64,000 nucleotides of DNA from Pseudomonadota bacterium (GTDB taxonomy: Bacteria > Pseudomonadota > Gammaproteobacteria > Burkholderiales > Gallionellaceae). A program made the translations under genes and the position numbers. The stretch spans positions 682,001 through 746,000 of the forward strand of contig JAJZUP010000001.1 of assembly GCA_021848465.1 (NCBI GenBank), in the 5' to 3' direction. Below the pieces are notes generated by a model. It saw only the letters and a program-made list of their open reading frames with translations, did no database searches and was not told where the DNA came from. This document shows positions 39,294 to 55,950 of this stretch, piece by piece; within the stretch, counting starts at the first letter, position 1, and each line of letters starts with the position of its first letter.

Positions 39294-40163
39294 GTGAACG
39301 AATTTGAAATAGACAAGAAAGAAGTCCGCCGCGCTTTCAGCAAGGCGGCCCATACCTATGATGCCGCCGCAGTCGTGCAGCGCGAGGTATGCATACGCAT
39401 GCTGGAAAAGCTGGATGTGATCAAGTTGCAGCCGGCGCGGGTGCTGGATGTCGGTAGCGGCACCGGCTGGGGCACGCGGCAACTGGGCGAGCGTTATCCG
39501 CGGGCGGACATCGTTGCGCTGGATATTGCGCTGGGCATGTTGCAGGCGGCACGCGGTACCTCGAGCTGGTGGCAGAAACTGTTTTCCGGCAACAGGCAGC
39601 GCTTCATTTGCGCGGATGTCGAGGCATTGCCGCTGGCAGTCCAGAGCGTGGACATGGTGTGGTCCAGCCTGGCCGTGCAGTGGTGCAATGACCTGCCTGC
39701 CACGTTTGCCGGACTGCACCGCATTATCCGCAACGACGGCCTGCTGCTGTTCTCCACGTTTGGCCCGGATACGCTGAGCGAGTTGCGCAGTGCTTTTTCC
39801 GGAGTGGACGGTTACAACCACATCAGCCGCTTCGCCGACATGCACGATATCGGCGATATGCTGGTTGCCGCGGGCTTTGCCGATCCGGTGATGGAAATGG
39901 AAAAAATCACGCTAACCTATGCCGACGTCAAGGCCGTGATGCAGGACCTGCGCGACATCGGGGCGCACAACGCCACGAGCGGGCGCGCGCCGGGCATGCT
40001 GGGCAAGGCGAAATGGGCGCGCATCGTGCAGAATTACGAAGCGCTGCGGCGCGACGGCAGGCTGCCCGCGACCTTCGAGATCATCTACGGGCATGCCTGG
40101 CGCGTGCCGCCGAAACTGACGGCGGACGGCAGGTCGATTGTTAAGGCGAATTTCAAGTTATGA
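39294..40163 (+). CDS. bioC: Malonyl-ACP O-methyltransferase
   Basis: A 289-residue SAM-dependent enzyme that methylates malonyl-ACP to start pimelate synthesis on the fatty-acid machinery. The SAM site VLDVGSGTGWGTRQL lies near residues 46-60, with VVALD-type second strand (DIVALDIALGML). The N-terminus has the BioC pattern VRRAFSKAAHTYDAAAVVQ. It starts with GTG 39294 after GGGTTC; no ATG fits. Its stop overlaps bioD (ATGA). A palindromic element precedes it. Confidence 0.94.
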   Translation: MNEFEIDKKEVRRAFSKAAHTYDAAAVVQREVCIRMLEKLDVIKLQPARVLDVGSGTGWGTRQLGERYPRADIVALDIALGMLQAARGTSSWWQKLFSGNRQRFICADVEALPLAVQSVDMVWSSLAVQWCNDLPATFAGLHRIIRNDGLLLFSTFGPDTLSELRSAFSGVDGYNHISRFADMHDIGDMLVAAGFADPVMEMEKITLTYADVKAVMQDLRDIGAHNATSGRAPGMLGKAKWARIVQNYEALRRDGRLPATFEIIYGHAWRVPPKLTADGRSIVKANFKL

Positions 40164-40906
40164 GCTATTTCATTACCGGCACCGACACTGGCGTGGGCAA
40201 GACGCTCATCAGTTGCGCGCTGTTGCATGCGTTTGCGGCAAAAGGGTTGCGTGCGGCGGGCTTCAAGCCAGTGGCTGCGGGAGGGTCGCTGCGAAGCAGC
40301 GGGGTACCCACCGGCGCCCCCCTTGCGGGTGCTGCGGACTACATGGATTTTGACCACAACGATGATGCGCTGGCTTTGCGCGCAGCCAGCTCAATGCAAC
40401 TGACCTACGGGCAGGTTAACCCGTATTGTTTTGCCCAGGCCGTGGCACCGCATATCGCTTCGCAGAATACCGGCGTGCGCATTGAGATGGCGCGCATCCT
40501 GGTCTCGTATCGCGAACTGGCGGGGCAGGCGGACGAGGTGATTGTCGAGGGGGCGGGCGGATTCATGGTTCCGTTGAATGCGCGCCAGACTTTTGCCGAT
40601 CTGGCAAAGGAGCTGGGCTTGCCGGTCATCCTGGTAGTGGGCATGCGTCTCGGCTGCCTTAACCACGCGTTGCTGACCGCCCGCGCAATTGCTGATTACG
40701 GATTAGAATATGCAGGATGGGTGGCTAATGTGCTGGACGGCGACATGCCCATGCTGCAACAGAATATCGACTCCTTGCGCGAGCGACTGCCGGCGCCGCT
40801 GCTTGGCGTGGTGCCGCAGATGCAGGTTGCCGATGCGCGACAGGTTGCCGGAATGCTGGATATCGACGTATTGATGAAGGGCGATGGGCATGACCAAACT
40901 GACTAG
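40160..40906 (+). CDS. bioD: Dethiobiotin synthetase
   Basis: A 248-residue ATP-dependent ligase closing the ureido ring. The P-loop GTDTGVGKT (residues 7-15), VEGAGGFMVPLN (about 130-141) and VGMRLGCLNHALLT (about 158-171) are canonical. It is about 20 residues longer than E. coli BioD because of an in-frame insertion (about residues 43-60) in the loop between KPVAAG and the conserved NDDALAL. The insertion DNA is rich in palindromes. Last gene of the biotin cluster, overlapping the SCO gene. Confidence 0.95.
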   Translation: MSYFITGTDTGVGKTLISCALLHAFAAKGLRAAGFKPVAAGGSLRSSGVPTGAPLAGAADYMDFDHNDDALALRAASSMQLTYGQVNPYCFAQAVAPHIASQNTGVRIEMARILVSYRELAGQADEVIVEGAGGFMVPLNARQTFADLAKELGLPVILVVGMRLGCLNHALLTARAIADYGLEYAGWVANVLDGDMPMLQQNIDSLRERLPAPLLGVVPQMQVADARQVAGMLDIDVLMKGDGHDQTD

Positions 40907-41483
40907 GCTTTTCCTGCTGCTGGCACTGGCGCTGCTAGCGGGGTGCTCGAAACCGGAATATTCCGCGCCGCTCCATGCGATCGACGTTTCCTGGCAACAC
41001 CCGCACCCCGATTTCCACCTGATGGACGCAACCGGCAAGCCGCGCACCCTCGCGGACTATCGCGGCAAGGTGGTGGTGCTGTTTTTCGGCTATACGCATT
41101 GCCCGGAAGTTTGCCCTACCACGCTGGCCGACCTGGCCCAGGTGATGCGGCTGCTCGGCAAGGATGCGTCATCCGTGCAGGTGCTGTTTGTCACGCTCGA
41201 CCCGGAGCGTGATACACCGGCAGTCCTGTCCAAATTCGTTCCCTCGTTCGATCCTTCTTTTGTTGGCCTGTACGGCAATGCCGAGGCGACTGCACAGGCA
41301 GCCAAGGCGTTCGGCGTGAACTATGAAAAGCATGCCGACAAGCATGGTGGTTACACGCTGGATCATACCGACAGCACCTACCTGATCGGCCCCGACGGTG
41401 CGCCACTCTGGATGTCGCGCTACGGCGAGCAGGCCGAGCTGGTGGTGAAGGACATCAACCTGCTGCTGGCGATGCGCCACTGA
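40884..41483 (+). CDS. SCO1/SenC/PrrC-type copper chaperone lipoprotein
   Basis: A 199-residue exported thioredoxin-fold protein for CuA-site assembly of cytochrome c oxidase or thiol redox control. The lipobox LLAGC (Cys near residue 21) follows a hydrophobic signal. GYTHCPEVCPTTL carries the copper-binding CxxxC and DHTDSTYLIGPDG the conserved His. ATG 40884 or 40890 both fit; the gene overlaps bioD by about 20 bases. The hybrid histidine kinase follows 10 bases later, so the three may share a transcript. Confidence 0.92.
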   Translation: MGMTKLTRLFLLLALALLAGCSKPEYSAPLHAIDVSWQHPHPDFHLMDATGKPRTLADYRGKVVVLFFGYTHCPEVCPTTLADLAQVMRLLGKDASSVQVLFVTLDPERDTPAVLSKFVPSFDPSFVGLYGNAEATAQAAKAFGVNYEKHADKHGGYTLDHTDSTYLIGPDGAPLWMSRYGEQAELVVKDINLLLAMRH

Positions 41484-41493
41484 GGGGAACGGT

Positions 41494-43266
41494 ATGCCGC
41501 GTCCTAATTTCCGGGATGAAGTATGCTTCCGGATCAATGCGGAAAATCTGCCGATCCGCGTCGACCAGGTACGTGCGCGACTGCAGATGTTCCCGGTCAT
41601 GGTGGGCAGCCAGCTTGTCACCGAGCCGCTGACGGCGGCGCTGTTGTGGGATGAGGTGCCACACACCAATCTGCTGGCCTGGTGGCTGGCATTGCTGGTC
41701 ATCCACTTGTTTGAACTTTTTGCCTGGTGGAGGTTCCGCGACCAGGTCGGGCTGATCGAGCAATGCCGCGCCTGGCACTGGCGCTTTATCTTGTTTGCAG
41801 GCCTGGTGGGCAGCCTGTGGGGTGTGGCGGCGATCTTCTTTTTCCCGGTTGCGATGGCTTACCAGGCGCTGCTGATCTGTGTGCTGATCGGGTTGACCTC
41901 CGGCGCGACCACAATGAATCCGGTGCATCCCCCGGCGCTTTACCTGTATGTGCTGACGATACAACTCTCGGCAATCGCGCGCATTGCGTATGAAGGGGAT
42001 TTTTCGCACCTGATCATTGCCGCGATGATGGCACTGTATACCGTGGTCATCCTGAATTCAGGACGGCAACTCAGCGAAACATTCGTGATTTCATTGCGGC
42101 GCCGTTATGAGAACCTGGCGCTGGTGGACCTGCTGACCAAGGAGAAAGCGCGCGCCGAAGCTGCCAATCGCGAGAAATCGCGCTTCCTGGCCACCGCCAG
42201 TCACGACTTGCGCCAGCCATTGCAGGCCCTGATGCTGTTCAGCGATGCGATGCAGGAAATGGCGCGTGAGCCGGAGATCAAGCGGGTATCCGGACAGATA
42301 ACCAAATCGGTTGCCGCGCTGGTGGAGATGTTTGACGAGTTGCTTGATGTGTCGCGGCTGGAAGCGGGGATCATTGAGGTGCGCAAACATAATTTCGAAT
42401 TGCAGCCGCTGCTGGATCGCCTTTATCTGGATATGGCGCCGCAGGCGCTGGGCAAGGGGCTGTCGTTCAATATGCAGGACACGGATGCGGTGGTTTTCAG
42501 CGACCCCATGCTGCTCGAACGCGTGCTGCGCAACCTGTTGTCCAATGCCTTGCGCTACACGGATCTGGGCAGTGTCAGTGTGGAGAGTCAGGCGACGGAT
42601 TCCGGGGTGCGCATTGCAGTGATCGATACCGGCATCGGCATTCACCCGGATGCGTTGCCGCACATTTTTGACGAGTTTTACCAAGTGGAAAACCAGCATC
42701 GCGACCGGCGCAAGGGTTTGGGGCTGGGGCTGGCGATTGTACGCAGGATGGAAGGATTGCTCGGCATCCGGATTGAGGTTGAGTCGGAACCGGGCAGGGG
42801 CACGCGGTTCAGTTTTGATGTGCCGCGCGGCTCAGCCGAGCCGAGCATGAAGCAGCCCTTTGCGATTTCCGCCGTGCGCTACGATTTGCGCGGCGAAGTG
42901 ATTGCCTTTGTGGAGGACGATCCGGATATCCGCGAGACCGTGGCCGGGCTGATGGCGGAGTGGGGGTGCCGGGTGTTCTCGGGCGAAAGCGGCGGTGAGG
43001 TGATCCGCCAACTCCAGTTGGCTGGATTGCGGCCGGATTTGCTGGTGTGCGACTACCGGCTGCCGGGTGGCCAGACGGCGGTGCAGGTCATCCGCGAGGT
43101 CAGGGAAATATGGGGCGATAAAATTCCGGCCCTGGTGGTGACCGGGGATACCGCCAAGGAGGCCCTGATGGAGATTCACGACAGCGGCGCAATCATGCTG
43201 CACAAGCCGATCTCGCCAATGCGGTTGCGCAGCATGATGTATTTCGCATTGCATGGAGAAGGTTGA
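41494..43266 (+). CDS. Hybrid sensor histidine kinase with C-terminal receiver
   Basis: A 590-residue membrane kinase. Five or six hydrophobic segments lie within residues 58-190 and no recognisable ligand domain is present. A coiled coil (about 202-228) leads to HisKA with TASHDLRQPLQ (His237). The ATPase domain has the N box LRNLLSNALRYTD, DTGIGI and GLGLAIVRRM. The receiver domain starts near residue 468 (FVEDDP) with the phospho-acceptor Asp520 in LLVCDYRLPGG. The LuxR-type regulator immediately downstream is the likely partner. The signal is unknown. Confidence 0.9.
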   Translation: MPRPNFRDEVCFRINAENLPIRVDQVRARLQMFPVMVGSQLVTEPLTAALLWDEVPHTNLLAWWLALLVIHLFELFAWWRFRDQVGLIEQCRAWHWRFILFAGLVGSLWGVAAIFFFPVAMAYQALLICVLIGLTSGATTMNPVHPPALYLYVLTIQLSAIARIAYEGDFSHLIIAAMMALYTVVILNSGRQLSETFVISLRRRYENLALVDLLTKEKARAEAANREKSRFLATASHDLRQPLQALMLFSDAMQEMAREPEIKRVSGQITKSVAALVEMFDELLDVSRLEAGIIEVRKHNFELQPLLDRLYLDMAPQALGKGLSFNMQDTDAVVFSDPMLLERVLRNLLSNALRYTDLGSVSVESQATDSGVRIAVIDTGIGIHPDALPHIFDEFYQVENQHRDRRKGLGLGLAIVRRMEGLLGIRIEVESEPGRGTRFSFDVPRGSAEPSMKQPFAISAVRYDLRGEVIAFVEDDPDIRETVAGLMAEWGCRVFSGESGGEVIRQLQLAGLRPDLLVCDYRLPGGQTAVQVIREVREIWGDKIPALVVTGDTAKEALMEIHDSGAIMLHKPISPMRLRSMMYFALHGEG

Positions 43267-43290
43267 GCTGCTCGACAGGGATGGTATGAT
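43263..43290 (+). promoter_or_regulatory. Possible promoter for the LuxR-type response regulator
   Basis: TTGAGC (43263-43268) and TATGAT (43285-43290) are 16 bases apart, right at the end of the kinase gene. Transcription from here would begin about 14 bases before the regulator ATG, leaving just room for AGGGGG. This could allow the regulator to be made independently of the kinase. Matches to consensus are 4/6 and 5/6. Confidence 0.4.
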
Positions 43291-43310
43291 TGTCGGCTAA
43301 AGGGGGCGTC

Positions 43311-43997
43311 ATGAAAATCAAAGTTCTGATGGTGGATGACCACGCGCTGTTTCGCGATGGCATGCGTTATGTGCTGCAGCAACTTGCCGATGAGGTGGAA
43401 ATCATTGACTGCGGCAACTTTGCGGACGGGATGAAACAGGCTGCCGACAATCCAGACATCGACCTGGCCCTGATCGATTTGCATATGCCGGGGGGTAATG
43501 GCGTGCTCTCGATCCAGGAGTTCCATGCGAGCAACCCCAGCATTCCGCTTGTGGTGGTGTCAGGCTCGGACCAGCGCGAGGATATCGAACGCGCGATGGA
43601 ATACGGCGCGATGGGCTTCATTTCGAAAATGTCGTCGAGCAAGATCATGCTGTCGGCTCTGCGCATGGTGATGGATGGCGGCGTATACCTGCCGCCGCAG
43701 TTGCTGCATGCCGCCGTCGAGAAGCTTGAGCAGGCAAACAATGACCGCCGCACCGACCGGGCCAACAAGAGCGGCCTGACCTTGCGCCAGATGGAAACCC
43801 TGCAATTGCTGGCCGAGGGGTTGTCGAACAAGGAAATTTCCATGCGCATGAACCTGGCTGAAGGTACAGTCAAAATACATACCGCAGCCATTTACCAGGC
43901 TTTGCGGGTGAATTCCAGGATGGAAGCCGTCAGTGTGGCGCGACGCCTCGGTTTCCTTCCTCCCGTGGAGTCCAATTCAAATGGCATCGCCTTCTAA
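43311..43997 (+). CDS. LuxR/FixJ-type response regulator
   Basis: A 228-residue NarL-class regulator. The receiver domain has [11 protein letters not shown] (acidic pocket Asp9/Asp10) and Asp56 in [11 protein letters not shown], with the conserved Lys in ISKMSSSK. The C-terminal helix-turn-helix (about 150-215) reads [20 protein letters not shown] followed by [11 protein letters not shown] 43311 has AGGGGG at ideal distance; a longer TTG start is unlikely. Its end overlaps ftsK by 17 bases. Targets are unknown. Confidence 0.92.
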   Translation: MKIKVLMVDDHALFRDGMRYVLQQLADEVEIIDCGNFADGMKQAADNPDIDLALIDLHMPGGNGVLSIQEFHASNPSIPLVVVSGSDQREDIERAMEYGAMGFISKMSSSKIMLSALRMVMDGGVYLPPQLLHAAVEKLEQANNDRRTDRANKSGLTLRQMETLQLLAEGLSNKEISMRMNLAEGTVKIHTAAIYQALRVNSRMEAVSVARRLGFLPPVESNSNGIAF

Positions 43998-46257
43998 CAG
44001 CACTTCCCAGCCCTTTCCCGAAAAATTGATGTCGTTGTTGCGCGAGTCTCGCTGGCTGCTGCTGGCGGGATTTGCGCTGTACTTCATCCTGATCCTGTAC
44101 GGCTATGACCGCGCGGACAGCGCCTGGTCGCACAGCGCAGATGTCGGCAGGGCGCATAACCCGGGCGGCGTTGTCGGTGCGTGGCTGGCCGACCTGATCC
44201 TGTATGTTTTCGGCTTCTCGGCCTGGTGGTGGGTGGTGCTGATGGTGGCGCGAGTGCGTGCCAAATTCCGCAGTGTGCGCGCCGACAGCCTGTTTGGCGA
44301 GCGCGCAACCTGGATGGTGTGGCTGGGCTTTTTCACCTTGCTGTTTTCGAGCAGTGCGCTGGAAGCGTTGCGCCTGTACACCTGGAAAGTCGAGCTGCCC
44401 TTGGCTCCGGGCGGCATGGCAGGGGCGGTGCTTGGGCATGCATTGGCGCATTGGCTCGGCTACACCGGCGCCACGTTGCTGTTGCTGGTGCTGATGGCGG
44501 CGAGCTTCAGCCTGTTTTCCGGCCTGTCCTGGCTTCGTTTCATCGACAGTCTGGGCGGAGGCCTCGAAAATCTTTACTTGTGGGCGCGCAATACCTGGCA
44601 GACACGCCAGGATAGGCGCATCGGCGCGCAGGCGGTCAATGAGCGCAGCGCCGTGGTGGAGGAGGAGAAGAAGCGCGTAGAGGAGCATGAGCCGCTGCAT
44701 ATCGAGATGCCGGTGGTCGAAGTGCCGCGCTCGGTGCGCGTGGAGAAGGAAAAGCAGGTTTCGCTGTTTTCCGACATGCCGGACTCCGACCTGCCGCCGC
44801 TGCATCTGCTGGATCAGCCGGCGCAGCAGGTCGAGGTGATTTCTGCCGATGCGCTGGAATTCACTTCACGCCTGATCGAGCGCAAGCTCAACGATTTCGG
44901 CGTCGAGGTCAAAGTGGTGGGCGCCTATCCGGGGCCGGTGATTACGCGCTATGAGATCGACCCGGCGGTGGGCGTCAAGGGCAGCCAGATCGTGAATCTG
45001 GTGAAAGACCTGGCGCGCGCCTTGTCGGTGGTCAGCATCCGTGTGGTGGAAACGATACCCGGAAAAGCCTATATGGCGCTGGAGTTGCCCAACCCGAAAC
45101 GCCAGATCGTGCAGTTGTCCGAAATACTCGGTTCGCAAGTGTATGCCGACATGAGTTCGCCGCTGACCATGGCGATGGGCAAGGACATTTCCGGCAAGCC
45201 GGTGGTAGCCGACCTGGCCAAGATGCCGCACGTGCTGGTGGCGGGCACCACCGGTTCCGGCAAATCGGTGGCGATCAACGCGATGATCCTGTCGCTGCTG
45301 TACAAGGCTACGCCGCAGCAGGTGCGCTTGTTGCTGATCGACCCGAAGATGCTGGAGTTGTCGGTTTATGAGGATATTCCGCACCTGATCGCTCCGGTGG
45401 TGACCGACATGCGCCAGGCAGCGGCCGGCCTGAACTGGTGTGTGCAGGAAATGGACAAGCGCTACAAACTGATGTCGGCATTGGGCGTGCGTAATATCGC
45501 CGGCTACAACCAGAAGGTGCGCGACGCGGCGAAAGCGGGCACCCCGCTGACCAACCCGTTCACGTTGACGCCGGAAAATCCGGAGGCCTTGGAAGAGTTG
45601 CCATTCCTGGTGGTGTTCATCGACGAATTGGCCGACCTGATGATGGTCGTCGGCAAGAAGGTGGAAGAGCTGATTGCGCGCCTGGCGCAGAAAGCGCGCG
45701 CTGCGGGTATCCATCTGGTGCTGGCGACGCAGCGTCCCTCGGTGGATGTGATCACTGGCCTGATCAAGGCCAACGTGCCGACGCGTGTGGCGTTCCAGGT
45801 GTCGAGCAAGATCGACTCGCGCACCATCCTCGACCAGATGGGCGCGGAGTCGCTGCTGGGGCAGGGCGATATGCTGTACCTGCCGCCAGGTAGCGGTTTT
45901 CCGCAGCGCGTGCATGGCGCTTTCGTGTCCGACCAGGAAGTGCATCGTGTGACAGAACACCTGAAATCGCAGGGGCAACCGAATTACATTGAAGGAGTCT
46001 TGACCTCGTCCGAAGAACAGGGCGAGGGCGGTGAACTGGATGGTGGCGCGGACGGCGAGGCCGATCCGCTGTACGACCAAGCCGTGGCGCTGGTGCTGAA
46101 ATCGCGCCGCGCGTCGATTTCCTACGTGCAGCGCGATTTGCGCATTGGCTATAACCGTGCGGCGCGCCTGATCGAGCAGATGGAAAAGGCCGGACTGGTC
46201 TCGCCGATGCAGAGCAACGGCAATCGCGAAGTGCTGGCCCCTAACCGGGAAGGGTAA
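43981..46257 (+). CDS. ftsK: DNA translocase FtsK
   Basis: A 758-residue translocase that pumps chromosome ends through the closing septum and activates XerCD at dif. About four membrane helices lie in residues 20-190, then a short charged linker. The motor has Walker [10 protein letters not shown] near 421 and [12 protein letters not shown] as Walker B. The C-terminal winged-helix gamma domain (about 695-758) includes [19 protein letters not shown] for KOPS recognition. The start at 43981 gives the shortest overlap with the regulator. The last codons lie within a purine-rich repeat. Confidence 0.96.
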   Translation: MASPSNSTSQPFPEKLMSLLRESRWLLLAGFALYFILILYGYDRADSAWSHSADVGRAHNPGGVVGAWLADLILYVFGFSAWWWVVLMVARVRAKFRSVRADSLFGERATWMVWLGFFTLLFSSSALEALRLYTWKVELPLAPGGMAGAVLGHALAHWLGYTGATLLLLVLMAASFSLFSGLSWLRFIDSLGGGLENLYLWARNTWQTRQDRRIGAQAVNERSAVVEEEKKRVEEHEPLHIEMPVVEVPRSVRVEKEKQVSLFSDMPDSDLPPLHLLDQPAQQVEVISADALEFTSRLIERKLNDFGVEVKVVGAYPGPVITRYEIDPAVGVKGSQIVNLVKDLARALSVVSIRVVETIPGKAYMALELPNPKRQIVQLSEILGSQVYADMSSPLTMAMGKDISGKPVVADLAKMPHVLVAGTTGSGKSVAINAMILSLLYKATPQQVRLLLIDPKMLELSVYEDIPHLIAPVVTDMRQAAAGLNWCVQEMDKRYKLMSALGVRNIAGYNQKVRDAAKAGTPLTNPFTLTPENPEALEELPFLVVFIDELADLMMVVGKKVEELIARLAQKARAAGIHLVLATQRPSVDVITGLIKANVPTRVAFQVSSKIDSRTILDQMGAESLLGQGDMLYLPPGSGFPQRVHGAFVSDQEVHRVTEHLKSQGQPNYIEGVLTSSEEQGEGGELDGGADGEADPLYDQAVALVLKSRRASISYVQRDLRIGYNRAARLIEQMEKAGLVSPMQSNGNREVLAPNREG

Positions 46258-46335
46258 AGGGAGAAGAGGGAAGGGGCGGGGGCGCGGAGCTCCAAGATTT
46301 TCCCCCTGCTCTCTTCCCCCTTCCCTCCCCCCTAA
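46248..46335 (+). repeat. Purine-rich imperfect inverted repeat, copy B (between ftsK and lolA)
   Basis: The sequence after (and including) the last ftsK codons is a purine-rich arm with the 17-base core GGGAGAAGAGGGAAGGG (46259-46275), a GC-rich centre (GGGGGCGCGGAGCTCC) and a pyrimidine arm (CTCTCTTCCCCCTTCCC). The core is identical to copy A between gcvH and gcvP. As in copy A, the arm begins right at a stop codon. Confidence 0.7.
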
Positions 46336-46349
46336 CTCAGGTTCGGAAT

Positions 46350-46963
46350 ATGTTTAAAAAAACACTAATCGTTTTTTTGTTGCTGGCCTCGACGACCGTC
46401 CATGCAGCGGCCATAGAGAAACTGCACACTTTCATGGCTGCCACACACTCGGCGCAGGCGAATTTCACGCAGGAAGTACGCGACAAAAACGGCAAGCGCA
46501 TCCAGCTTGCGTCGGGCACCATGCAGTTCGAGCGGCCCGGCAAATTCCGCTGGGTATACCAGAAGCCGTATGAGCAGCTCATCGTCGGCGACGGCAAGAA
46601 ATTCTGGCTGTATGACGTCGACCTGAACCAGGTGACGGTCAAGAAACTCGATGCCGCACTGGGCAGCAGCCCGGCCGCCCTGCTGTCCGGCAACAACGAA
46701 ATCGAGCACGGTTTTGCGCTGCAGGACATCGATCGTAACGACGGGCTGGAGTGGCTGCAGGCCGAGCCGAAAACCAGCGAGAGCAATTTCGAGAAGATAC
46801 GCCTGGCCTTCAATCCGGCTGCCGAGCTGGTGGTCATGGAGCTGGACGACACCTTCGGCCATCGCACGACGCTGCGTTTCAGCCAACTGAAAAACAACCC
46901 GGCGCTTTCCGCGCAATTGTTCCGCTTTACTCCCCCCCAAGGGGCAGATGTGCTGGGCGAATA

Positions 46964-46964
<1 letters not shown>
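46350..46964 (+). CDS. lolA: Outer-membrane lipoprotein carrier protein LolA
   Basis: A 204-residue periplasmic chaperone that takes lipoproteins from LolCDE to LolB. A signal peptide (MFKKTLIVFLLLASTTVHAAA) precedes the LolA fold. Conserved positions include FTQEVRDKNGKRIQLASGTM and FERPGKFRWVYQKPYEQLIV, which form the hydrophobic cavity. Its stop shares one base with the rarA start. The ftsK-lolA-rarA-serS order is typical for proteobacteria. Confidence 0.95.
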
Positions 46965-50950
<3,986 letters not shown>

Positions 50951-50981
50951 GGAAACATTCTGCCCGATTTTTCGTATGAGC

Positions 50982-50990
50982 TGGTAAAAT
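50982..50990 (+). promoter_or_regulatory. Extended -10 promoter of tRNA-Ser
   Basis: TGGTAAAAT gives an extended -10 (TGn plus TAAAAT at 50985-50990), 30 bases before the tRNA. The same GGTAAAATxxCGCC shape is seen before apbC at 63905-63919, which suggests a shared promoter style. The -35 region is poor. Confidence 0.5.
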
Positions 50991-51020
50991 ACCGCCATAT
51001 CGCACTGACGCGCATACTCC

Positions 51021-51111
<91 letters not shown>

Positions 51112-51183
51112 GATACAATTCATTTTATTGCAATAGCCATGTGGCTATACTTAGCACTCGAGTCGTGGGTCAAGGATAAGAAC

Positions 51184-51597
51184 ATGCATAAGTCAGTTGG
51201 TACTTCCCTCCATAAATTCCTGTCTGTCCTTTTGGTTGTCTTGTTGGCGTTCACTGCCCCCGCATACGCACAGGAGGGCGGCAAAGAAGGCGAGTCGATG
51301 TACCACAAGCTGGAGCCGTTTACCGTCAACCTCGTCGGCATGACCCAGGTTGTTCAGGTGGTGGTGACCCTGAAACTTGCCAGTCCCGAAATAGACCCCA
51401 AAGTGAGCCTGTACTTGCCAGCCATCCGGAACCAGATGATCCTGCTGTTGAGCAGCAAGACCGCGGAAGATCTGCAGACGGTTGAGGGTAAGAGCAAGCT
51501 GATAGCCGAAAGCAAGGTTGCCGTGAACAAGGCGCTGGAGACCAAACCGCAAAGCGGCGTGACGGATGTGCTGTTCGAATCGATCATCATCCAGTAA
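51184..51597 (+). CDS. FliL-like flagellar basal-body-associated family protein
   Basis: A 137-residue protein with an N-terminal hydrophobic segment (about 12-30) that may be a cleaved signal (AYAQ) or an anchor. A FliL-type domain follows, with KLEPFTVNLVG, VVVTLKLASPEIDPKV, LPAIRNQMILLLSSKTAEDL and a C-terminal VLFESIIIQ. FliL binds the flagellar stator near the motor. ATG 51184 follows AAGGATAAG; longer starts would begin inside the tRNA. No other flagellar gene is near, so a non-flagellar role is possible. Confidence 0.8.
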   Translation: MHKSVGTSLHKFLSVLLVVLLAFTAPAYAQEGGKEGESMYHKLEPFTVNLVGMTQVVQVVVTLKLASPEIDPKVSLYLPAIRNQMILLLSSKTAEDLQTVEGKSKLIAESKVAVNKALETKPQSGVTDVLFESIIIQ

Positions 51598-51650
51598 ATC
51601 CCCCGCACCTGACCGGGCGTTAGAACCGATTTGACGTTGCTTTAAGCCTT

Positions 51651-55145
<3,495 letters not shown>

Positions 55146-55265
55146 GCTTGTAGATTCCAGTCGCGTGAGGTAGATTGTCCGGGTAGAGCAACCTGCCTGA
55201 TAAGCAGCAGGTGGAAAAAATCCGGCTTGGTTCGTGTTTATTAACTCGTATTGGGAGAATTGAAT

Positions 55266-55868
55266 ATGTCGAAGATTACCAATGTATTGTTGATGTCCGT
55301 GATGGCTGTAGGGCTGGCTGCCTGCGGCTCCAATCCTCCTGCACCGGCCAAGCCAGTGGTTGCGGATTGCGTTTTCCCGGGTACGACAGAGCCAGCTCCC
55401 GGCTGGATTTGCGACGAGCCGGTCGAAGGTGTTGAGGTCAGCGCTGTCGGCACCGCCGAAGCCTCCCAGGCAGGCGATGCCTTCATGAAACAGATGGCCG
55501 CCACCGATGCGCGCGTGCAACTGGCGCAGCGCATGAAAGTGCAAGTGCAGAACATGATCAAGCAATATGCCGAGACCACCGGTTCGGGCAAGAGCGAGAC
55601 CGTGGACCGCGTGAATACTTCGGTGACCAAGCAGATTACCAACGAAACCCTGGTGGGGACCAAGATTTTCAAATCCCGCGTAGGCCCGAACGGCAAGATG
55701 TACGTGCTGGTCGGTCTCGACCCGGCTTCGGTGCAGAAGATTGCCGAAGCTGCGATCAAGACCAGCATGAACAACGACCAGGCGCTGTGGCAGAAATTCC
55801 AGGCCGGCAAGGCCCAGGACGAAATGGCTGCCGAGATCGCCAAGCAGAAAGTTGAAGCCCAGAAATAA
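55266..55868 (+). CDS. LPP20-family lipoprotein
   Basis: A 200-residue lipoprotein. The lipobox GLAAC (Cys near residue 17) follows a short signal. A Pro-rich stretch then leads to WICDEPVEGVEVSAVGTAEASQ and a long helix (DARVQLAQRMKVQVQNMIKQ), the usual LPP20 pattern. The C-terminal 30 residues are charged and helical. ATG 55266 follows GGGAG. An intrinsic terminator lies 26 bases after the stop. It opens the envelope gene cluster described under findings. Family function is unclear; relatives include FlgP. Confidence 0.8.
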   Translation: MSKITNVLLMSVMAVGLAACGSNPPAPAKPVVADCVFPGTTEPAPGWICDEPVEGVEVSAVGTAEASQAGDAFMKQMAATDARVQLAQRMKVQVQNMIKQYAETTGSGKSETVDRVNTSVTKQITNETLVGTKIFKSRVGPNGKMYVLVGLDPASVQKIAEAAIKTSMNNDQALWQKFQAGKAQDEMAAEIAKQKVEAQK

Positions 55869-55893
55869 GAGGGTGGCGTAACGCTGTCATCAG

Positions 55894-55927
55894 AAAACCT
55901 ATGCTCGATCCGGGCATAGGTTTTTTT
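55894..55927 (+). terminator. Intrinsic terminator after the first LPP20-family gene
   Basis: AAAACCTATGC and GCATAGGTTTT pair around a 9-base loop and are followed by a run of seven T (55921-55927). It is a clear rho-independent terminator, 26 bases after the stop. The next gene begins 24 bases later, so the rest of the cluster needs read-through or its own promoter. Confidence 0.88.
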
Positions 55928-55950
55928 ATTTGAGAGACTGTGAGGACAAA

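Noticed and set aside
44866-46080. A 404-codon open frame opposite ftsK
   Set aside because: His- and Arg-rich antisense frame lying entirely within the FtsK motor domain.
55166-55215. Possible terminator after dnaE (ACCTGC...GCAGGT)
   Set aside because: The stem is short and is followed by A residues instead of a T run, so it does not look like an intrinsic terminator.
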